From positions 124,001 to 188,000 of the forward strand of contig RAZP01000006.1 in NCBI GenBank assembly GCA_004028745.1: 64,000 nucleotides of DNA. Reading direction: 5' to 3'. Each line of letters opens with the position of its first letter. Within the stretch, counting starts at the first letter, position 1. The notes below the pieces were generated by a model. It searched no databases. It was not told where the DNA came from and saw only the letters and a list, made by a program, of their open reading frames with translations. The position numbers and the translations under genes are program-made. Origin of the DNA: Prosthecochloris sp. Its GTDB lineage: Bacteria > Bacteroidota > Chlorobiia > Chlorobiales > Chlorobiaceae. Positions 58,698 to 64,000 of the stretch are shown piece by piece.

Positions 58698-59144
58698 TCA
58701 GGTGTTTAAAAGATTTGATTCTATGTAGTTCAATGTTGACCGGATGTCGCGAACCGATGCCGGAATGACAAGAACGGTATCGTCTCCGGCGATTGTTCCC
58801 AGTATTTTAGGGTTTTTGAGATGGTCGATAAAAGAACCGACCCCGTGTGCTCTTCCGGGCAATGTTTTGATGACTATCGCTGTTTCATTGGCTTCGACTG
58901 ACTGGATTTCCATCTCCACAAGCCCTTTGATCATCTGCCCGGGGTTGTCTTCAGGGAAGATAAGCCGGTAGCCGGTAGCAGTCCGTGAGCGCAGGACACC
59001 GAGCTCAGAACAGTCTCTTGACAGTGTAGCCTGAGCAACCTCAATGCCTGCATTTTGCAATAGCTGCATGAGGTCATGCTGATTACTCACTTCATTGTTC
59101 AGGAGGATCTCCTTGATTTTACGCTGCCGGTTCTGTTTCCCCAT
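58698..59144 (-). CDS. argR: Arginine repressor
   Basis: ArgR is the arginine-dependent regulator of this pathway, binding ARG boxes as a hexamer. It has 148 residues. The N-terminal winged helix ends in AQATLSRDCSELGVLR (the recognition helix), and the C-terminal arginine-binding/oligomerisation domain includes VGSFIDHLKNPKILGTIAGDDTVLVIPAS (GTIAGDDT motif). It lies inside the operon between argF and argG, so it is autoregulated with the genes it controls. The predicted operators are at 63555-63601. Confidence 0.94.
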   Translation of the reverse strand: MGKQNRQRKIKEILLNNEVSNQHDLMQLLQNAGIEVAQATLSRDCSELGVLRSRTATGYRLIFPEDNPGQMIKGLVEMEIQSVEANETAIVIKTLPGRAHGVGSFIDHLKNPKILGTIAGDDTVLVIPASVRDIRSTLNYIESNLLNT

Positions 59145-59161
59145 GGCTTTTTTGGTTTGTT

Positions 59162-60169
59162 TCAGGATTTAAGCTTTCTTGCGACATTCTGAAGCCTGTG
59201 CGTAAGATGAAACTTCCTGTACTCTTCATGGTTGAGCAGTTTGACCAGTATTGCTTTTTGAACGTGCAGGCGGTTCTCCGCCTCATCCATAATAATAGAC
59301 TGCGGCCCGTCCATTACCTCTGCAGTTATTTCCTGTCCGCGATGCGCAGGCATGCAGTGCATAACTAAAGCGGAAGGTTTTGCGATCTTGAGCAGTTCCG
59401 GATTGACCTGATACTCCCTGAATGTCTGAAGCCGTTTTTCGGCTTCATCTTCTTGACCCATACTTGTCCAGACGTCGGCATACAGAACATCTGCATCTCT
59501 TGCAGCTTCCTTGGGATCGTGAACGATCTCTATGGTGCCTTTGGTATTCTTTCTGGCGGATTCAAGAATCTTTGTGTCCGGCATATACTTTGACTCATCG
59601 GGGCATGCCAGCACAAAATGGAAAGGAAGTATGCCGGCCAGTTCTATCCACGAGTTTGCCACGTTGTTGCCGTCGCCGACAAATACCACTTTAATTTTTT
59701 CATGCCACAACCCTTTTTCATAAAGTGTAAATGCATCGGCAAGGATCTGGCAAGGGTGGGAGAGGTCTGTAAGCGCATTGATAACAGGTATTGATGCGTG
59801 TTTTGCGAGGGCCTCGATAACCGAGTGTTCATGCAGTCTTGCCACGATTGCATCGTTGTAGCGCGAAAGAAGCTGCGCAATGTCTTCGACGGCTTCACGG
59901 GAATTGACACCTATGGATTTCCCTTCGAGGTTAATTGCATATCCGCCGAGCTCATGAATACCGATTTCAAAAGAAACCCTTGTCCTGAGTGACGGTTTGT
60001 TGAATATCATGGCTACCGTTTTGCCGGTAATAGGTTTGTAAGGCTGACCGGCAGCAGCTTCTCTGCGCTGTTTTTTTATAAAAAGGGAAAAGTCGAAGAG
60101 CTCTATAATCTTGCCGGCATCCAGATGGGAAAAGCCGAGGAAATCCCGTTTGTTGGTATGATTATCCAA
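59162..60169 (-). CDS. argF: Ornithine carbamoyltransferase
   Basis: The enzyme makes citrulline from ornithine and carbamoyl phosphate. It starts at TTG 60169 (read MDNHTNKRDFLGFSHL); a GGAG sequence lies just upstream and no ATG fits. It has 335 residues. The carbamoyl-phosphate loop reads FNKPSLRTRVSFEIG (SLRTR instead of the more usual STRTR), then HPCQILADAFTLYEK, FVGDGNNVANSWI and MHCMPAHRGQEI. The SLRTR and MHCMP variants occur in other OTCs, but N-acyl-ornithine forms exist in related phyla, so ornithine is likely but not certain. Confidence 0.9.
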   Translation of the reverse strand: MDNHTNKRDFLGFSHLDAGKIIELFDFSLFIKKQRREAAAGQPYKPITGKTVAMIFNKPSLRTRVSFEIGIHELGGYAINLEGKSIGVNSREAVEDIAQLLSRYNDAIVARLHEHSVIEALAKHASIPVINALTDLSHPCQILADAFTLYEKGLWHEKIKVVFVGDGNNVANSWIELAGILPFHFVLACPDESKYMPDTKILESARKNTKGTIEIVHDPKEAARDADVLYADVWTSMGQEDEAEKRLQTFREYQVNPELLKIAKPSALVMHCMPAHRGQEITAEVMDGPQSIIMDEAENRLHVQKAILVKLLNHEEYRKFHLTHRLQNVARKLKS

Positions 60170-60190
60170 TAGATATCTCCAAGAATGTAG

Positions 60191-61096
60191 TTAAAGTTCA
60201 GAATCTTTTTCCGTGACAAACTGGGTCCCGACACCTTGATCGGTGAAAATTTCCAGCAGCAATGAATGAATGAGTCTGCCGTCTATAAGGTGAATCTTAT
60301 GGACACCTCCGTCCAGGGTTTTGTAAGCTGAAAGTGCTTTGGGTATCATACCTCCCGAAATTACCCCACCCTCTATGAGATCGGCTGCTTCTGCTTTGCA
60401 GACGCTTTTAAGGATTGTTTTGCCATGATGGACTCCTGCAACATCACTGACGAAAATCAGTTTTTCAGCCTTGAGCGCAATTGCGATCGCGCTGGCTGCA
60501 TCATCTGCGTTGATGTTGTAAACGTTGCCATGGTCATCGAATCCTATGGGAGCGATCACCGGTATGAGCTTGGCATGGCAGAGCAGGTCGAGATAGCTTG
60601 TGTTGATCATTGCGATTTCTCCAACAAGGCCGAGATGGGATGCGTCAGGGCAGGGAATCGCTTTTATGGTATTGGCATCGAGTCCGCTGACACCGACGGC
60701 CTTTGCTCCATGCTCGCTTATGAGACGAACGATATCCTGATTGACTTTTCCCGCAAGAGTCATCTGCACAACAGTGATCATCTCTTTGTTGGTTACTCTT
60801 TTACCATGGACGAACTGTGTTTCGATACCCAGTTTATCAGCAGTTCTGGTGATGGCTTCGCCACCGCCGTGAACCAGAACAACATTAATACCGACTTTGC
60901 GCAGAAGGGTCACATTCCGGGCGAAAGCGTCTTTCAGCATCTCGTCTTTCATGGCAGAGCCTCCGTACTTGATGACAAATGTCTTGTCCTCGAACTTACG
61001 GATGTAAGGCAGGGCTTCGATGAGCACCTGGCCTATTGTGGACTGCTGTTCCTTTGTCCCCCTGCCTGCCGGGAGATCGCTGTGTAAATCCTTCAT
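60191..61096 (-). CDS. argB: Acetylglutamate kinase
   Basis: ArgB phosphorylates N-acetylglutamate and is the usual feedback point for arginine. It has 301 residues. Motifs: KTFVIKYGGSAMKDEML, VVLVHGGGEAITRTADKLGI, FVHGKRVTNKEMI, GVSGLDANTIK and VYNINADDAASAIAIALKAEKLIFVSDVAGV with GGMIPKALSAYKTLDGGVHKIHLIDGR. The N-terminal extension of about 25 residues (KEQQSTIGQVLIEALPYI) is of the type found in arginine-inhibited ArgB proteins. It lies between argF and argJ. Confidence 0.95.
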   Translation of the reverse strand: MKDLHSDLPAGRGTKEQQSTIGQVLIEALPYIRKFEDKTFVIKYGGSAMKDEMLKDAFARNVTLLRKVGINVVLVHGGGEAITRTADKLGIETQFVHGKRVTNKEMITVVQMTLAGKVNQDIVRLISEHGAKAVGVSGLDANTIKAIPCPDASHLGLVGEIAMINTSYLDLLCHAKLIPVIAPIGFDDHGNVYNINADDAASAIAIALKAEKLIFVSDVAGVHHGKTILKSVCKAEAADLIEGGVISGGMIPKALSAYKTLDGGVHKIHLIDGRLIHSLLLEIFTDQGVGTQFVTEKDSEL

Positions 61097-61129
61097 TGAC
61101 TGTACTCGTTTTCGTAATATCCTGAAGAT

Positions 61130-62413
61130 TCAGGTTCTGTAGCTGCCGTTGATATCAACGTACTCCTTGCTGAGATCGCAGGTATGCAAAACTGCATTGC
61201 CGGGCCCGTTTCCTAATGTTATGGTGATTTTGTATTCACTCCGGCTGAGAATTTTTTTCGCTTCTTTTTCTGAAAACTCGGAAACATACCCCGGTTTGAG
61301 AATAACCAGGTCATTAAATTTTATAGAAACATTTGCCGGGTTAAACACAGCTCCGGATCTTCCGGCGGCTGCAATGATTCTTCCCCAGTTTGCATCCTCG
61401 CCATGCAGGGCCGTTTTCACCAGGTTTGAATTGGCGACGGTTCGAGCGGCTTTTTGTGCGTCCGTATCCGCTACGGCGCCTTCCACACGTATGGTTGCCA
61501 GTTTCGTTGCGCCCTCGCCATCTCTGACGATCAACTTGGCAAGGAAAGTCATCAGGCTCTCCAGTGCGGTATAGAAAATGTCTGCATCACGGGTTCCCGG
61601 CAGGATTTCTTTACTGCCAGCTTTGGACAGTATGGCAACCATATCGTTAGTACTTGTATCCCCGTCAACCGTAATACTGTTGAAACTCCTTTCATTTGCC
61701 TTTGAAAGCATTTCCTGGAGCAGACTGTGGCCTATGTTTGCATCAGTCACGAGAAAGGCGAGCATGGTTGCCATGTCGGGGCATATCATTCCCGAACCTT
61801 TTGCTATGCCGCAGAGACGTACAGAACCGAAAGAAACCGAGACGTCCAGGGCAAAAAATTTGGGGAAGGTATCGGTTGTCATGATCGCTTCGGCAGCGTC
61901 AGCGCATGAGTCTTCGAGCAGAACAGCTGAAAATGAGTCGAGCGCGCTATTAATCCTGTCCATCGGAAGAGGAACACCAATGACACCTGTGGACGAGACG
62001 AGGATGTCCCGGGGCCTCAATCCAAGCACTTCGGCTGTTTTTTCCGCCATGGTTTTCGCATCCGCTACACCCCTGCTTCCTGTTGCTGCATTTGCATTGC
62101 CGCTGTTGCAGACTATGGCACGCATTGAAGATGCGGACTGTTTAAGATGTTCTTTCGACAGGGTCACCGGTGCAGCGGAACAAAGGTTTCTGGTAAATAC
62201 TGCTGCGGCAGACGAGGGTTCATCAGAAGTAATGACCATCAGATCCCGTTTGCCGGGTTTAATGCCCGCGTGTGCGGTTCCAGCGGAAAATCCTTTTGGC
62301 CAGAACTGCTTTTTTGAAGCATCCCGGATGCTGAGAGGAGTTGTATGTTCAGGCCATGATGTTCCGGCTGCAAGTTTTTCAATAGCCGAATAAGCCTTGT
62401 GTAACGATTTCAC
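61130..62413 (-). CDS. argJ: Glutamate N-acetyltransferase/ornithine acetyltransferase
   Basis: ArgJ recycles the acetyl group from N-acetylornithine to glutamate. It starts at GTG 62413 and has 427 residues. The proenzyme self-cleaves before a conserved threonine, here in VRDGEGATKLATIRV; ITVDGDTSTNDMVAILS and FARNLCSAAPV-like text (FTRNLCSAAPVTLSKEHL) are further hallmarks, with LHGEDANWGRIIAAAGRSG at the C-terminal part. With argC and argB it forms the cyclic acetyl pathway; argD is not in the window. Confidence 0.94.
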   Translation of the reverse strand: MKSLHKAYSAIEKLAAGTSWPEHTTPLSIRDASKKQFWPKGFSAGTAHAGIKPGKRDLMVITSDEPSSAAAVFTRNLCSAAPVTLSKEHLKQSASSMRAIVCNSGNANAATGSRGVADAKTMAEKTAEVLGLRPRDILVSSTGVIGVPLPMDRINSALDSFSAVLLEDSCADAAEAIMTTDTFPKFFALDVSVSFGSVRLCGIAKGSGMICPDMATMLAFLVTDANIGHSLLQEMLSKANERSFNSITVDGDTSTNDMVAILSKAGSKEILPGTRDADIFYTALESLMTFLAKLIVRDGEGATKLATIRVEGAVADTDAQKAARTVANSNLVKTALHGEDANWGRIIAAAGRSGAVFNPANVSIKFNDLVILKPGYVSEFSEKEAKKILSRSEYKITITLGNGPGNAVLHTCDLSKEYVDINGSYRT

Positions 62414-62449
62414 GGCAGTAAGTATTCGTTGGTTAAATTATTTGACAAT

Positions 62450-63466
62450 TCACAGTAACCCATGAGTTTCATCGTAGCCGAGCATAATGTTCATATTCTG
62501 GACGGCCTGCCCCGCTGCACCCTTGACCAGGTTGTCAATTGCGGTAACAACCACTACCAATCCGTTATCTGCACTTTCAGCGATGTGAATATCACAGAAG
62601 TTCGTGTAAGCCACATGCTGAACTTCCGGCATGGTTTCCCTGACACGTACAAAGGGCGCTGAGCGGTAGAAGGCGCTGAAATGCTCCCTAATTTGTGAAA
62701 CAGGCAGCTGTTTTTCAAGCTGAATGTTCAGTACAGCGTAAATCCCCCTGACAAGAGGGGCAATCATCGGAGTGAACATGAAACCGAAAGCAGGTTTTAT
62801 GGTATCCGTATCGAGGGCCTGAAGAATTTCAGGGGTATGCTGGTGCATTCCCGCTTTGTAGGCGCGTACGTTGCCGCTCATTTCCGAAAAAGAAAGCTCG
62901 ACCTTTCCGGTCCTGCCGGCCCCGGATATTCCTGAAACCGCTGTGCAGTTGACATTTTTGACCGCAGCACCTTTCAGGGGCCTTTTCACAAAAGGGGCAG
63001 CCCCCAGGATGATGCTCGTAGCATAGCATCCCGGATTGCTGACAGCTTTTACCTGTTTGATCGCATCATGGTAGAGTTCCGGCATTGCATATGTAAGAAC
63101 GGCCTTGGCATCTTTGTCCTTCCTGTAATATTTCAGGTGCTCTTTCGGGTTTTTCAACCTGAAATCACCTGAAAGATCAATTACCAGCTTTCCGGCATCG
63201 GCAAGCTGCGGAACTATCGAGAATGCTTCACCATGAGGCAGGGCGAGGAAATAAATATCTGTGTCTTGTGCGCCCCTGTACGATTCGAAAACCGCGTCCG
63301 TGTCAAGCGCCGGGTATATATCCCGAGCTTTTTTTCCTGCCTGTGTGTGAGCGTAGAGTTTCTCAAGCTTTACCGAAGGATGCCTGAGAAGAATTTTCGT
63401 CAGCTCAGCGCCGGAATATCCCGAAGCGCCGATAATCGAAGCAGTAGGTTTTTTGTAGCCTCTCAT
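62450..63466 (-). CDS. argC: N-acetyl-gamma-glutamyl-phosphate reductase
   Basis: ArgC reduces acetylglutamyl phosphate with NADPH. The frame opens at TTG 63478; ATG 63466 (MRGYKKPTASIIGASGYSG) is used, giving 338 residues. Motifs: ASIIGASGYSGAELTKILLRHP, FLALPHGEAFSIVPQLADAGKLVIDLSGDFRL, the catalytic cysteine in AVSNPGCYATSIILG and AYKAGMHQHTPEI with the C-terminal histidine region. It is the first gene of the arg operon, behind the predicted ARG boxes. Confidence 0.95.
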   Translation of the reverse strand: MRGYKKPTASIIGASGYSGAELTKILLRHPSVKLEKLYAHTQAGKKARDIYPALDTDAVFESYRGAQDTDIYFLALPHGEAFSIVPQLADAGKLVIDLSGDFRLKNPKEHLKYYRKDKDAKAVLTYAMPELYHDAIKQVKAVSNPGCYATSIILGAAPFVKRPLKGAAVKNVNCTAVSGISGAGRTGKVELSFSEMSGNVRAYKAGMHQHTPEILQALDTDTIKPAFGFMFTPMIAPLVRGIYAVLNIQLEKQLPVSQIREHFSAFYRSAPFVRVRETMPEVQHVAYTNFCDIHIAESADNGLVVVVTAIDNLVKGAAGQAVQNMNIMLGYDETHGLL

Positions 63467-63554
63467 AATGCTTTGCAAACTATGTAATACCCATATGTAA
63501 TACGAGAAAAAATTCGTCGAAATGGATATTTTTTGATTAAATCGTTAAAATAAA

Positions 63555-63601
63555 ATGAATTATTTCTCTGGATATATATTCTTTTGGTGAATTTATATTC
63601 A
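63555..63601. promoter_or_regulatory. Predicted ArgR operator (ARG boxes) upstream of argC
   Basis: TGAATTTATATTCA at 63588-63601 is a perfect palindromic match to the ARG-box core (TGAAT-WWWW-ATTCA). TGGATATATATTCT at 63569-63582 matches at 12 of 14 positions, with centre-to-centre distance 19 bp, near the usual 21 bp of paired boxes. A third weak half-match starts at 63555 (TGAATTATTT). The stretch is AT-rich, about 90-130 bases upstream of the argC start, where a promoter should be. Confidence 0.75.
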
Positions 63602-63731
63602 ATAATATGGATAAAATAGTGATTTTTATGATGATTGCAAGGTTTCCAGACGGATGTTTTTTCTCTATCTTTGCACTGGAGTCGGTTGAAGCATATCACT
63701 GAGAGGGTTTGAACAAGATTTTCGGATAAGT

Positions 63732-64000
63732 ATGGGGCGCGGGAAAGGATTGATTTATCTGACGGCAGCCATTGCAGCCGTATTGGTGGCAGCGGTTGTT
63801 ATCTTTACGGTAAACCGTCCGGGCATTGAAACGGTTGTTGATGAAACAGCAAAAAGCGGTTTGTTGAAGGTCGGGGTTGAGCCTTCTCTTGCTACAGTAA
63901 CAGGAGCTGTTGCTCCGGTTTTCAGCCATCACTACCCTGATGCGACCATTGTGCTTGAAACCGGCTTATTTCCTGATCTTTTCAACAGGTTTCTTCAGGA
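63732..64000 (+). CDS. PstS-like phosphate/substrate-binding protein, 5' end only
   Basis: The frame starts at ATG 63732 (MGRGKGLIYLTAAIAAVLVA) and is open to the right edge. A membrane anchor or signal segment is followed by SGLLKVGVEPSLATVTGAVAPVFSHHYPDATIVLETGLFPDLFNRF, which resembles the beginning of PstS-like periplasmic binding proteins of Chlorobi. Only 89 codons are visible, so the assignment is tentative. It is divergent from argC, and the ARG boxes lie between them. Confidence 0.6.
   Translation, partial: MGRGKGLIYLTAAIAAVLVAAVVIFTVNRPGIETVVDETAKSGLLKVGVEPSLATVTGAVAPVFSHHYPDATIVLETGLFPDLFNRFLQ

Overview
The window is almost certainly a chromosome segment of a green sulfur bacterium (Chlorobiales, Chlorobium/Prosthecochloris-like). 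The sequence supports this through an ffh-rpsP-rimM-trmD-rplS block, an argCJBFRG operon, a Thi4-type thiazole synthase carrying the anaerobic histidine variant of the active site, and many small proteins typical of that group. The genus cannot be fixed from sequence reading alone. Most genes are housekeeping; the stretch from about 31 to 43.9 kb is accessory, more AT-rich and full of remnants.

Layout: 1-2.8 kb is a thiamin operon on the minus strand (thi4, a TenI/ThiE-like gene, thiE, thiD) behind a TPP riboswitch. 3-7.8 kb holds a RidA-like protein, a DUF192 protein, an S41 protease and two tandem START-domain proteins. 8-10.1 kb is a GC-rich HAF-repeat autotransporter flanked by direct repeats. 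10.9-18.6 kb holds a heptose kinase, the ffh to rplS translation block, a metallo-hydrolase, a MutY-like glycosylase lacking the Fe-S cysteines and a Mut7-C protein. 18.6-30.7 kb holds fadD, an AbrB-type protein, tRNA-Cys, a ParA/CHAD pair, lipoproteins, an epimerase, a cNMP/CBS/DUF294 signalling protein with an exonuclease, and a methyltransferase.

31.2-43.9 kb carries a radical SAM protein, an EgtD-like remnant, DUF2442/DUF4160 genes, an orphan antitoxin-like HTH protein, a resolvase remnant, a two-gene module with a 968-residue helical protein among several small membrane proteins, a large secreted protein, and a second, decayed copy of the pyrC 3' end. 43.9-54.6 kb returns to core genes (pyrC, FAH family, 5-FTHF cyclo-ligase, ppk, rpiB, CBS-ACT, M20 peptidase, fba, prc). 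54.6-63.5 kb is arginine biosynthesis with predicted ArgR operators; a PstS-like gene runs off the right edge.

The most striking structure is a family of twelve short non-coding elements (called MITE-1 to MITE-12 here). Intact ones are 62-143 bp with a shared 17-bp terminal inverted repeat (GGGCACCTCTATTAATT) and are bounded by matching 4-bp AT-rich direct repeats, the signature of transposition. They sit in intergenic gaps, often with the target duplication overlapping a stop codon. One abuts the CHAD start codon and apparently supplies its Shine-Dalgarno, one forms the last codons of the ParA gene, and one lies against the TPP riboswitch. No transposase for them is in the window.
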